Of a stretch of DNA of 64,000 bases, positions 25,581 through 34,041 are shown piece after piece. Origin of the DNA: Amycolatopsis sacchari. GTDB taxonomy: Bacteria > Actinomycetota > Actinomycetes > Mycobacteriales > Pseudonocardiaceae. Under the pieces are notes generated by a model. It ran no database searches. It had not been told where the DNA came from and saw only the letters and a list, made by a program, of their open reading frames with translations. The stretch is from positions 142,964 through 206,963 of the forward strand of contig NZ_FORP01000013.1 of NCBI RefSeq assembly GCF_900114035.1, read 5' to 3'. Position numbers and translations under genes: made by a program. Positions within the stretch are counted from its first letter, which is position 1. Each line of letters begins with the position of its first letter.

Positions 25581-28241
25581 GTGAACCCGGTGGAGGCGCC
25601 GCGTTCCGGCGGCCGCACGGGTCTGGTCGGCCGCGAGGACGAGCAGCGCCGGCTGCTCGCTTTCCTGCGTGCCGCGGACGCCGACGGCGGCGCACTGGTG
25701 CTGACCGGAGAACCGGGCAGCGGCAAGAGTTCCCTGTTGCGCTTGGCCGAGATGAGCGCGAGCGGGACAACCGTGCTGCGCGCGACCGGTGTGGGGGCCG
25801 AGACAGCGCTGCCGTTCTCCGCGCTCGGTCAGCTGCTCCTGCCGCTGCGGGTCGCGTTGGGCCTCGCGGATGGACCGGTCCCATCTGTACCGGCCGTCGC
25901 GCACGCGGTTCTCGCGATCCTCCGGCGGGCCGCCGCCACTCGCGCGCTCCTCCTGCTCATCGACGACGCGCACTGGCTGGACGAAGCGAGCGCCGCCGTG
26001 CTGGCGTTCGTCAGCCGGCGCCTTTCCGGCACCCGGATCGGGCTTCTCGTCGCGACCCGGCCGTATCAGGGCGGCACGTTCGCGTCCTGCGGGCTGCCGC
26101 GGCTGCCGCTCGCCCCACTGGACCACGTCGCGGCGGCGACCCTGCTGCGGGCGCGGTTCCCGGCACTGCACCCCATGGTCCGGACCACCGTGCTGGACCT
26201 GGCGCGGGGAAACCCGTTGGCACTGCTGGAACTGCCCCCGGTCCTGGGTGAGGGGAGCCGAGGAATCGGCGAGCCGATACCCCTGCCCGCCCGCCTGCAC
26301 GAGGCCTTCGCCGCGGACATCCCGTCGTCGCCGCGGACGCGGCGCGCCGTGCTGCTGTCCGCTTTGGACACCGAGGGTGACCTGCGGGCCGTCCGCGCCG
26401 CGCTCGGCCCGGCCGCCCACGACGACCTCGCCGCCGCGGAACGGGCCGGGCTGATCGACGTGGACGAGCACAGGGGAGTGGTCACCTTCCGGTACCCGCT
26501 CACCCGGTCGGCCGTCGTCGGGGCGGCGTCGCCCGAGCAGCGCCGGGCCGCGCACCGGGCACTCGCACGCGCGACGCGGGACCGGCTGGAACGCCGTGCC
26601 TGGCACCTCGGGCTGGCGGCGGTCGGACCCGACGGGCCGGTGGCCGCGCTGCTGGAGCAGGCCGCGCAGCGGCACCTGGGCCGGGGCGAGACCGGGCGGG
26701 CCGCCGACGCGCTGGTGCGGGCCGGCCGGCTGAGCCCGGTCCGCGCGGACCGGGGCCGTCGCCTGGCGAAGGCCGCGTGGCTCAACGCCGACCAGACCGG
26801 CCAGGCCGAATGGGGGCGGACGCTGCTCGCCGAGGCCCGGCAGGCGGGACCGGACGCGGCCGGACGGCTCTACGCCGCGGCGACGGCGGCGACACTGCTC
26901 GTCCTCGACGAGGGCGACGTGGCGGTCGCCCATCGGATGCTGCTCGGCGAGATCGACGCGGCCGCGCCCGGGGCCGGTGCGCTCGCCACGACCCACGCGC
27001 TGGGCGTGCTCGGCGAGCTGTCCCGGCTGTGCGGCGGGCCGGAACCGTGGGGGGCGTACCGGGACCGGCTGACCCGGTACCCGCTCGCCTCGCCCCAGGA
27101 CGGCGTCCTGGCCGAGCCGGCCCCGGACCGCCTCGACTCGGCCGTCGCCGCGCTCTGCGAGCACGACGCCGACCCCCTGCTGGTAATGCGGCTGTGCCCC
27201 GCCGCCGGAGATTTCGACCGGACCGGGCCGATCCGGCACCTCCTGCACCGGATCGCGCGGGAAGACGCGTCACCCCCGGCCGCCCGGGCGTGGTACTTCC
27301 TCGGCCTGGAAGCGTTCACCGCCGGGAACTGGGACGAGACCGGGCAGCACGCCGACCGCGGGCTCGAGTTGTGCGGCCGGATCGGTCATCCGCACCTGGC
27401 CTGGCGGTTCCACCACCTGCGCGCGCTGGTGTCCGCCGCACGAGGTGATCCGGCGACGACGAAGGCGCTGACCGACGGGATGGTCACCTGGGCGGCCCGG
27501 CGGGGTGCGGAAGGCGTGCGCCGCAAGGCCCTCCACACCCGGGCGCTGGCCGAACTGGGCGCGGGCAACCACGCGGACGCACTCCGGTACGCCACAGCGG
27601 CCAGGCAGGCGGGTGACCCCGCCGCCGACGTACCGACGGCGACGGCGGCCGCGCTGCTCGTGGTCGAGGCGGCCCTGCAGACCGGTGGCACCGAGGTGGC
27701 GGCGGCCGAGGCCGGCGTACTGCGGGCCGCAGGGGTCGCCGGGCTGTCGCCGCGGCTGGCCTTCCAGGTGGCCGGAGCCGCCGCGATGACCGCCCCCGAC
27801 GACCAGGTGGAGGACCTGTTCGAGCGGGCGCTCGCGCTGCCCGGCGCGGACCGCTCGCCGTTCGAGCACGGGCGGGTCCAGCTGGCCTACGGCCGGCGCC
27901 TGCGGCGGCTGCGTGCCGGCCCCCGCTCCCGCGTTCCGCTCACCGCCGCGCTCGACACGTTCACCCGCCTCGGGGCGGTGCCGTGGGCCGACCGCGCCCG
28001 CGCGGAACTGCGTGCCGCCGGCCTCGGGCCGGACCGCCCGGCCGGACCCGCCACCCTCACCACGCAGCAGCTCCAGATCGCCCAGCTGGCGGCGGCGGGG
28101 CTGACGAACAAGCAGATCGCGGAGCGGCTGTTCCTGTCCGCCCGGACCGTCAGCGGGCACCTGTACCGGGCCTTCCCCAAGCTCGGGGTGACCACCCGCG
28201 CGGGGCTGCGGGACGCACTCGCCTGCCGGGACCGGGCTTGA
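25581..28241 (+). CDS. LAL-type LuxR-family regulator with AAA ATPase domain
   Basis: 886 residues from the GTG at 25581, which follows GGGAGG; a longer start at 25506 is possible. Walker A GEPGSGKS lies at residues 43-50 and Walker B LLLLIDDAHWLD near 126. A long alpha-helical TPR-like middle is followed by a C-terminal LuxR helix-turn-helix (LTTQQLQIAQLAAAGLTNKQ, IAERLFLSARTVSGHLY). LAL proteins are large ATP-dependent activators often tied to secondary metabolism or sugar use. A CAGTG/CACTG palindrome lies upstream. A second LAL gene follows after a TetR gene. Confidence 0.88.
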   Translation: MNPVEAPRSGGRTGLVGREDEQRRLLAFLRAADADGGALVLTGEPGSGKSSLLRLAEMSASGTTVLRATGVGAETALPFSALGQLLLPLRVALGLADGPVPSVPAVAHAVLAILRRAAATRALLLLIDDAHWLDEASAAVLAFVSRRLSGTRIGLLVATRPYQGGTFASCGLPRLPLAPLDHVAAATLLRARFPALHPMVRTTVLDLARGNPLALLELPPVLGEGSRGIGEPIPLPARLHEAFAADIPSSPRTRRAVLLSALDTEGDLRAVRAALGPAAHDDLAAAERAGLIDVDEHRGVVTFRYPLTRSAVVGAASPEQRRAAHRALARATRDRLERRAWHLGLAAVGPDGPVAALLEQAAQRHLGRGETGRAADALVRAGRLSPVRADRGRRLAKAAWLNADQTGQAEWGRTLLAEARQAGPDAAGRLYAAATAATLLVLDEGDVAVAHRMLLGEIDAAAPGAGALATTHALGVLGELSRLCGGPEPWGAYRDRLTRYPLASPQDGVLAEPAPDRLDSAVAALCEHDADPLLVMRLCPAAGDFDRTGPIRHLLHRIAREDASPPAARAWYFLGLEAFTAGNWDETGQHADRGLELCGRIGHPHLAWRFHHLRALVSAARGDPATTKALTDGMVTWAARRGAEGVRRKALHTRALAELGAGNHADALRYATAARQAGDPAADVPTATAAALLVVEAALQTGGTEVAAAEAGVLRAAGVAGLSPRLAFQVAGAAAMTAPDDQVEDLFERALALPGADRSPFEHGRVQLAYGRRLRRLRAGPRSRVPLTAALDTFTRLGAVPWADRARAELRAAGLGPDRPAGPATLTTQQLQIAQLAAAGLTNKQIAERLFLSARTVSGHLYRAFPKLGVTTRAGLRDALACRDRA

Positions 28242-28270
28242 GACGGCGGGGCCGGGCTAGGATCGCCCGC

Positions 28271-28900
28271 ATGGCACGCGGTGGTCCCGCAACTCCTCGC
28301 GGTGACGAGCCGGCCGGGTCCTACCACCACGGAGACCTCAGGCGGGCCATGATCGCCGCCGCGCTGGAGCTGGTCTCGGAAAAGGGGCCGCAGGGCTTCA
28401 CCATGACGGAGGCCGCGAAACGGGCCGGGGTGAGCGCCGCCGCGCCGTACCGGCATTTCGCCCACAAGGACGCCCTGCTCGCCGAGGTGGCCGACCACGG
28501 TTTCGGTCTCCTGAGCACGAAGCTCGACCGGATCGCGGGAGGCCACCAGGACCCTCGTGAGCGGCTGCTCGCGCTGGCGCGCGGCTACGTCCGGTGGGCC
28601 GTCGCACATCCGGACTACTACCGGGTGATGTTCGTCGAGCACGGAGCCGGTGAGCTCCGTCCGGCCGGACGGCGGTCGTTCCTGGCGCTGGTCGGCGCGA
28701 TCGAGGCCTGCCAGACGGCTGAGCTGATCCGGCGGCAGGACCCGCTCGCGGTCGCCGGTCCGATGTGGTCACTGGTGCACGGCGCCGCGCTGCTGCGGAT
28801 CACGGGGAGGCTCCGGGCCGTCGGCGTCGGGGAGAACGCGGAAGAGCTGGCCGCACGCTCGATCGCCGCGCTCCTGGACTCCCCGGCGATCGCGCCCTGA
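28271..28900 (+). CDS. TetR-family transcriptional regulator
   Basis: 209 residues from the ATG at 28271. The N-terminal helix-turn-helix is standard: AAALELVSEKGPQGFTMTEA, AKRAGVSAAAPYRHFAHKDA. The C-terminal part (GYVRWAVAHPDYYRVMF) matches the TetR_C WHG-type ligand domain. A TAGGAT element at 28258-28263, eight bases before the ATG, suggests an almost leaderless transcript. A perfect palindrome just after the gene (28935-28953), in front of the second LAL gene, is a plausible target. Confidence 0.88.
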   Translation: MARGGPATPRGDEPAGSYHHGDLRRAMIAAALELVSEKGPQGFTMTEAAKRAGVSAAAPYRHFAHKDALLAEVADHGFGLLSTKLDRIAGGHQDPRERLLALARGYVRWAVAHPDYYRVMFVEHGAGELRPAGRRSFLALVGAIEACQTAELIRRQDPLAVAGPMWSLVHGAALLRITGRLRAVGVGENAEELAARSIAALLDSPAIAP

Positions 28901-28934
28901 TCGCGTCATTGCGCCACGGGATCCGCTGCGGCTA

Positions 28935-28953
28935 ATGTTAAGACCCTTAACAT
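28935..28953. promoter_or_regulatory. Perfect ATGTTAAG-ACC-CTTAACAT palindrome, putative TetR operator
   Basis: Two perfect 8-bp arms with a 3-base centre in unusually AT-rich sequence, 35 bp after the TetR stop and 68 bp before the preferred GTG start of the second LAL gene. Size and symmetry fit a TetR-type operator controlling the LAL gene. Confidence 0.55.
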
Positions 28954-29021
28954 CACGGCGGCCGGGGAGCGCGCTCATCGCGTCCGATGTGGACAGCGCC
29001 GGTGGCGGGGGAGGTGGGCGC

Positions 29022-31739
29022 GTGGCGTTGCTGGTCGGCCGTGAACGTGAGGTCGAGCTGGTGGTGGGCCTGCTGCGGGAGCTGCCCCGGCGAGGCCACG
29101 CGCTGGTGGTGACCGGGGAGGCGGGCATCGGCAAGTCGGCCCTGCTGTCGGTGGCCCGGGAGGCCGCCGCCGAGGGGGACCGGCAGCTGTTGAGCACCAC
29201 CGGGGTGCAGTCCGAGGCGCAGCTGCCGTTCGCCGGTCTGCACCAGGTGCTGCGGCCGGTCTTCCCCCGCGCGGCCCACCTCCCGCCGCCGCAGCGCGAC
29301 GCCCTGCGGGTGGCCTTCGGCCTGGCGGAGGGACCCGCGCCGGAACTGTTCCTCGTCGGCCTCGCGACGCTGGAGCTGCTGAGCGAGGCGGCCGCGCGGG
29401 CGCCGCTGGTGCTGCTGGCCGAGGACGCGCACTGGCTCGACCGCCCGACCGCCGAGGTCCTCGCCTTCGTCGGCAGGCGGGCGGAGCCGGAGCCGCTCCT
29501 CCTGCTGGCAACGGTGCGCGACGGGTACGACAGCCCGCTCGTGGAAACGCGTCTGCCCGAGCTGCACCTCGGCAGGCTCAGCGAGGCGTCGGCCCGGTCC
29601 CTGCTCGATTCCCGCTACCCCGCACTGGATTCCGGGACACGGGCGAGGATCCTCGACGAGGCCGACGGCAACCCCCTGGCGCTGCTCGAACTGCCCTCGG
29701 CGCTGACGCCGGGACCGCACCCGCTGCCCGCCCGCCTGCCGCTGAGCGCCCGGCTGGAAAAGGCCTTCGCCGCACGGGTCGACGAACTCCCGCCCGAGAC
29801 GCGGACGCTGTTGCGGATCGCTTCGGCCGAGGACGAGGGGCTGCTGTCCGCCACGATCGAGGCCGGCCGGATCGTCACCGGCCGTGCCCTGTCCGTGGCG
29901 GACCTGGCACCCGCGGTGGCGGCCCAGCTCATCACCCTCGAAGAGTCCCGGGTGCGGTTCCGGCACCCGCTCGTGCGGTCGGCCGTCTACCAGGCGGCGA
30001 GCGCGGCGGAACGGCACGCCGCGCACTCGGCGCTCGCGCGGGTCCTCGCCGCCGATCCGGACCGGCAGGTCTGGCACCGGGCGGCGGCTGCGCTCGGCCC
30101 GGACCCGGACGTCGCGGACCGCCTGGCGGAGGCCGGTCACCGGGCACGGCGGCGGGGTGCCACGGTCACCGCGCTCGCCGCGTTCGAACGAGCGGCGGAG
30201 CTGTCCCCGGATCCGGAGCGCCGGGGCGCCCTGCTGCTCCAGGCCGCGGAGGGCGCGGCGGAGCTCGGCCGCCGGGAGCTGGTGCTCCGCCTGGTGCGGA
30301 AGGCCGACGCGCTCGAGCTGGGCGAGCAGGAGCGGGCCCGGTCGATGTGGCTGGGTGACGCCTACCAGGACGGACCACCGGGTGACCCGGCGCGAGTGCG
30401 CGAGCTCGTCGCGACGGCGGACGCCGTGGCCGACCACGATCTCGCGCTGAACCTGCTGATGTCCGCGGGATTGCGCTGCTACTGGGGTGGTCTGGACCGG
30501 CACGGTGCGGGCCGGGAGGTCCTGGCCGCGGCCGACCGGCTGCCGCCCGCCGTTCGTCACGATCCCCGGCTGGCGCACATCCGGGCGTGCGTGGCGCCCG
30601 TCGAACGGGGTGCGGCCGTCCTGGAAGAACTCGGCGGAAGCGCGGACGAGGACCCCCGCTCCCTGCACCTGCTGGGCCTCGCGGCGACCCTGGTGGGGGA
30701 CTACGGCGGGTCGCTGGCCCTGCTGGGCTCGGCCGCCGCGAAGTTGCGCGAGCGGGGCAGTCTCGGCTTGCTCGCCCAGGTGCAGATGGCCAGGGCGTGG
30801 ACGGCGGTGGAGGTCGTGGATCTGGCGGTCGCGGTCCCGGCGGCCGACGAGGCCGAGCGGCTCACCGCCGAGACGGCGCAGCCGCTGTTCGCGCTGGGTG
30901 CCCGGATGGCCAAGGCCGGGATCGCGGCCCTGCGCGGGCAGCCGGACGTGACCGAGCAGCTGACGGCCGCGGTCGAACGGGTCGCGTTGCCGGCCTCCGT
31001 GGCCAGCATGCTCGCGCTCGTCCAGTACGTGCGCGCGCTCTCGGCGCTGGGGCAGAGCAGGCACGCCGAGGCCTACGAGTACCTGCGGCGCGTGGTCGAG
31101 CCCGGCGACCCGGCGCACCACCACCTGGTCGGCGCGTTCTCGATCGCGGATCTGGCCGAAGCGGCTGTCTACAGTGGACATCGCGAGGAAGCCGTCGCGC
31201 TGCTGCGGGAACTGGAACCACTGGGCGGGCGGGAGCCGTCGCCCCGGTTCGGCGTGCTGATCCGCTACGCACGGGCCATCACCGCCGGGGACGACGAGCT
31301 GGGGGAAGCCCTCGAGCGCACCCTGGACGAGGGCCTGGCGGGATGGCCGTTCCTGCGGGCCAGGCTGCAGCTCGCGCTGGGCGGGTGGCTCCGCCGACGG
31401 CGCCGCCCCGCCGAAGCGCGGAGTGTGCTCCGCGTCGCCAGGGACACCTTCGACGCACTGGGTGCCGTTCCCTGGGGCGAGCGTGCCCGCCGGGAACTGC
31501 GCGCCTCCGGGGAGACGAGCTCGCAGCGCGCCCCGGACGCGCTGGAGCTGCTCACCGCGCAGGAGCTGCAGGTCGTGCAGATGGTGGCCGAGGGGCTGTC
31601 CAACCGCGAGATCGCGGGCCGGCTCTACCTCTCGCACCGCACGGTCGAATCGCACCTGTACCGGATCTTCCCCAAGCTGGGCGTCACGTCGCGGGTGCAG
31701 CTCGCCGGGCTGCTGAGTGCCCGGACGGGGCTGGGCTGA
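29022..31739 (+). CDS. LAL-type LuxR-family regulator with AAA ATPase domain (second copy)
   Basis: 905 residues from the GTG at 29022 (MALLVGREREVELV), preceded by GGGGGAGG at about 29007-29013. An upstream in-frame ATG at 28935 lies inside a palindrome and is unlikely to be used. Walker A GEAGIGKS is at residues 32-39, Walker B VLLAEDAHWLD near 138, then a TPR-like middle, and a C-terminal LuxR helix-turn-helix (LTAQELQVVQMVAEGLSNRE, IAGRLYLSHRTVESHLY). It resembles the protein at 25581 in layout but is clearly divergent. The targets are unknown. Confidence 0.88.
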   Translation: MALLVGREREVELVVGLLRELPRRGHALVVTGEAGIGKSALLSVAREAAAEGDRQLLSTTGVQSEAQLPFAGLHQVLRPVFPRAAHLPPPQRDALRVAFGLAEGPAPELFLVGLATLELLSEAAARAPLVLLAEDAHWLDRPTAEVLAFVGRRAEPEPLLLLATVRDGYDSPLVETRLPELHLGRLSEASARSLLDSRYPALDSGTRARILDEADGNPLALLELPSALTPGPHPLPARLPLSARLEKAFAARVDELPPETRTLLRIASAEDEGLLSATIEAGRIVTGRALSVADLAPAVAAQLITLEESRVRFRHPLVRSAVYQAASAAERHAAHSALARVLAADPDRQVWHRAAAALGPDPDVADRLAEAGHRARRRGATVTALAAFERAAELSPDPERRGALLLQAAEGAAELGRRELVLRLVRKADALELGEQERARSMWLGDAYQDGPPGDPARVRELVATADAVADHDLALNLLMSAGLRCYWGGLDRHGAGREVLAAADRLPPAVRHDPRLAHIRACVAPVERGAAVLEELGGSADEDPRSLHLLGLAATLVGDYGGSLALLGSAAAKLRERGSLGLLAQVQMARAWTAVEVVDLAVAVPAADEAERLTAETAQPLFALGARMAKAGIAALRGQPDVTEQLTAAVERVALPASVASMLALVQYVRALSALGQSRHAEAYEYLRRVVEPGDPAHHHLVGAFSIADLAEAAVYSGHREEAVALLRELEPLGGREPSPRFGVLIRYARAITAGDDELGEALERTLDEGLAGWPFLRARLQLALGGWLRRRRRPAEARSVLRVARDTFDALGAVPWGERARRELRASGETSSQRAPDALELLTAQELQVVQMVAEGLSNREIAGRLYLSHRTVESHLYRIFPKLGVTSRVQLAGLLSARTGLG

Positions 31740-31748
31740 CCTCCCGCG

Positions 31749-32192
31749 TCAGGCGAGTCCTTCGAGCCACCGTTGGTGCCAGTGCAGCAGCCCGGCGCGC
31801 ACGCGCGAGGTGAACAGTCCGGGGAGGAGGCCGCGCTGGGTTTCCTCGGTGACCACGGTGGTGGTGCCGTCGGGGTTGGCGGTGAACCGCCAGCGGTGGT
31901 GGGCGCGCGAGCCGAGGAAGGCGCTGCTCCAGGCGAGCTCGCGGTATGGCCGGAAGGTGGTCACGGTGCACGTGCCTCGCAGGCCGAAGGTCGTCCACCG
32001 GAACCGGACGCCTTCGGCGAGTTCGGCGGCGCCGAGGACACGCACGTTGCGGGCGTTGGGGTACCAGGCAGGCCAGGCGGTGGCGTCGACGAGCCGGTCC
32101 CACAGGGATTCGGGAGCGGCGGGGATGGTCAGTTCGTTGCGGGCGTGCAGGGTTGCCTGGTCGGGGGCCATGCCCTCGGGCCAGCCGGACAT
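31749..32192 (-). CDS. SRPBCC-fold (polyketide cyclase/START-like) protein
   Basis: 147 residues. The pattern ARNELTIPAAPESLWDRLVD, ATAWPAWYPNARNVRVLG, then FLGSRAHHRWRFTANPDGTT is typical of the SRPBCC/polyketide cyclase 2 superfamily, which binds hydrophobic ligands in a helix-grip fold. Catalytic function cannot be assigned. It converges with the LAL gene, leaving 9 bp between them. It lies downstream of an unknown gene on the same strand, but a strong hairpin (32215-32249) separates the two. Confidence 0.75.
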   Translation of the reverse strand: MSGWPEGMAPDQATLHARNELTIPAAPESLWDRLVDATAWPAWYPNARNVRVLGAAELAEGVRFRWTTFGLRGTCTVTTFRPYRELAWSSAFLGSRAHHRWRFTANPDGTTTVVTEETQRGLLPGLFTSRVRAGLLHWHQRWLEGLA

Positions 32193-32214
32193 GTGCGGAT
32201 CTCCAGGGTCGGGT

Positions 32215-32249
32215 GGTGAGGGGCCCGCCCGGGAAGCGGGCCCCTCACC
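32215..32249 (-). terminator. Perfect 14-bp stem-loop
   Basis: GGTGAGGGGCCCGC (32215-32228) is exactly complementary to 32236-32249 with a 7-base loop. It lies 11 bases after the stop of the 32260 gene on the minus strand and before the SRPBCC start. Confidence 0.7.
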
Positions 32250-32259
32250 GCGGGCGTGA

Positions 32260-32823
32260 CTACTTGTTCCGGTTGGCGTGCCGCGCGATGCTCGCGGCGT
32301 AGAGCGGTGTCTCCCGGCGGCAGTGGTCGCCCGACGCGGCCTGCCGGGCCGCGGCCGCCTCCTCGAAGGTCTGGCCCTGTGCCTCGATGAACCGCATGAA
32401 GTCGGCGGTCGGGTGGCTGGTGACGGTGTTGGTGTACTTGCTGGTGTGCTCGTCGATGCGCTCGGCCTTGAGGTCCCAGATGACCTGGGTGGTGGTCCAG
32501 CCCTTCGGGGTGAACACGTCCGAAAGGGACACCATGTGGCAGTGGTCCTTCTCGGCGATCTCGTACACGTAGTGCTGGATGACCAGGCCGGTGCCGATCA
32601 TCTCGACGTTGATGGACATCGGCCTGCCGTCGTCGGTGACGGTGTAGCCCGCCGCCTTGTGGTCGGGCGGTGCGCAGCGCTGGTACTCCTTGTCCGGCAG
32701 CGTGCGCAGCCACTCCGCGATGTCGACCTTCTCGATCGGGGCGTCGATGGTCGCGGTGTAGACGGCGTGCGAGAGGACCTTGTCGGTCAGCACGGTGCGA
32801 TCGGGGGTGATCGTCTCGGTCAT
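32260..32823 (-). CDS. Conserved hypothetical protein, possibly SRPBCC-like
   Basis: 187 residues after a strong AGGAGG ribosome-binding site five bases before the ATG. No family was recognised with certainty. The strand-rich middle (YTVTDDGRPMSINVEMIG, LVIQHYVYEIAEKDHCHMVS, SDVFTPKGWTTTQVIWDL) and the pairing with an SRPBCC gene hint at a lipid- or hydrophobe-binding fold. There is no signal peptide or membrane segment. A CAGTG/CACTG palindrome 65 bp upstream matches that in front of the LAL gene at 25581, so it may be a LAL target. Confidence 0.6.
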   Translation of the reverse strand: MTETITPDRTVLTDKVLSHAVYTATIDAPIEKVDIAEWLRTLPDKEYQRCAPPDHKAAGYTVTDDGRPMSINVEMIGTGLVIQHYVYEIAEKDHCHMVSLSDVFTPKGWTTTQVIWDLKAERIDEHTSKYTNTVTSHPTADFMRFIEAQGQTFEEAAAARQAASGDHCRRETPLYAASIARHANRNK

Positions 32824-32887
32824 GGTGGCCTCCTGTCCAGGTCAGCGAACTGGAGCCGTTCTACGGCACCGCGCGGGCCTGCCGCTG

Positions 32888-32901
32888 CAGTGGAATCACT
32901 G
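32888..32901. promoter_or_regulatory. CAGTG-GAAT-CACTG palindrome (second copy)
   Basis: The same arms and an adjacent shared A as in the copy at 25446-25459. It lies 65 bp upstream of the start of the unknown gene at 32823. Confidence 0.45.
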
Positions 32902-32949
32902 AATCGGGCCGAGTGCGGATCATGGCTCGACCGGCGGGCAAGCGCGCCC

Positions 32950-33879
32950 TCAGGCCCGGCAGGTCAGGGGGCGGCCGCCGTTGTAGGTGACCATGTCGCG
33001 GAACGCGCCCGGGATGTCGATGCGGGCGCCGGGCGCGGCCCCGTTCTCCTCGGCGTACGCGCGGTGCAGGTTGCCGACGATGCGCTCACTGTCGAGCCAC
33101 CCGGCGTACTCGCCGAGGTCGCACTCGCGGGCGGCTTCGAGCGGGGAAAGCCCCGCCTCGACGCCCTGTTTCGCGACCTCCTGGACGAAACGCAGATACC
33201 CCAGTGCGTCGTCGATGACGTCGGGGCCGCACACCGGGCCGTGACCGGGCACGATCGTCTCGGCGGCGAGCGGGGCGATCACGTCCTGCAGGACCGCGAT
33301 CGAACCCGCGACCGAACCGGAGAGCAGGAAGGGCGTGCCGCCCGCGAACAGCAGGTCGCCCGCGAACAGGACGGACCGCTCCGGCACCCAGATGATCGAG
33401 TCGTTCGTGGTGTGGGCCGGGGTGCCCACGTGCCGGACCTCGCAGCGCAGGTCGTCGACCCACAGCGTCACGCCGTCGCGGTAGGTCAGGAACGGGGGTG
33501 CCGGCGGCAGCGAGCCCTCGTCGATCGGCTCGAAGATCCCGGTCAGCGGCGGTGCGGCGGCCATGGCCAGCAGCTCCGCCCTGGTGTCCTCGTGCGCGAC
33601 GATCGTCGCGCCGGGCAGCCAGCCGTTGCCCGCGGTGTGGTCGGGATGGCTGTGCGTGTTGATGAGCGTGTGCACCGGCCCCGGCGACACGGCACGCATC
33701 GCGGCGTCGAAGGCGCGGGTCCGCCGCTCCGTCGAGCAGGTGTCGACGGCCACCGTCCCCGACCGCCCGACGAGCATGCCGGTGTTGTTGATCATCCAGC
33801 CACCGTCGGGCTGCACGTAGGCGTAGAGCCCGCCGCCCAGGTCCTCGACCCGCGGTTCACCGACACCGTCGTCACTCAT
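32950..33879 (-). CDS. Metallo-beta-lactamase-fold hydrolase
   Basis: 309 residues from the ATG at 33879. The MBL signature NTHSHPDHTAGN puts metal ligands at His76, His78, Asp80 and His81. HVGTPAHTTNDSIIW and LFAGDLLFAGG supply the later His and Asp, and IVPGHGPVCG the last His. It is a cytoplasmic hydrolase similar to SoxH/cyclase-like MBL proteins in aromatic degradation loci. It is divergent from the LysR gene and probably co-regulated with the operon at 35078. Confidence 0.85.
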   Translation of the reverse strand: MSDDGVGEPRVEDLGGGLYAYVQPDGGWMINNTGMLVGRSGTVAVDTCSTERRTRAFDAAMRAVSPGPVHTLINTHSHPDHTAGNGWLPGATIVAHEDTRAELLAMAAAPPLTGIFEPIDEGSLPPAPPFLTYRDGVTLWVDDLRCEVRHVGTPAHTTNDSIIWVPERSVLFAGDLLFAGGTPFLLSGSVAGSIAVLQDVIAPLAAETIVPGHGPVCGPDVIDDALGYLRFVQEVAKQGVEAGLSPLEAARECDLGEYAGWLDSERIVGNLHRAYAEENGAAPGARIDIPGAFRDMVTYNGGRPLTCRA

Positions 33880-33936
33880 GTGTCCACCTTCGCGCCCCGC
33901 GCCCCGCTGGGAAAGCGCGTTCCGCGGATACCCGAT

Positions 33937-33956
33937 ATCGGTCCCGCTTATAGGCC
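33937..33956. promoter_or_regulatory. Putative LysR-binding site 1
   Basis: ATCGGTCCCGCTTATAGGCC lies in the gap between the divergent MBL and LysR genes. The site at 34979-34998 shares ATCGGTCC-NN-CTTATA. An adjoining CCGATATCGG dyad spans 33933-33942. Confidence 0.5.
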
Positions 33957-34041
33957 ACGCCGACGGGGCCGCGCGGCCGCCGTCATCGGTTACGCTGACT
34001 TCCCTGATTGCCACATCAACGAGAGCGATGTGGGGGCCGCG

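Noticed and set aside
25179..27248. 689-codon minus-strand open frame
   Set aside because: It spans the end of the kinase and half of the first LAL gene on the other strand, with no domain signature.
28953..31655. 900-codon minus-strand open frame opposite the second LAL gene
   Set aside because: The LAL frame has clear Walker and LuxR motifs; the antisense frame has none.
28935..31739. Second LAL gene starting at the ATG at 28935
   Set aside because: The ATG is part of a perfect palindrome and lacks a ribosome-binding site; the GTG at 29022 has GGGGGAGG at good spacing and begins the conserved sequence.
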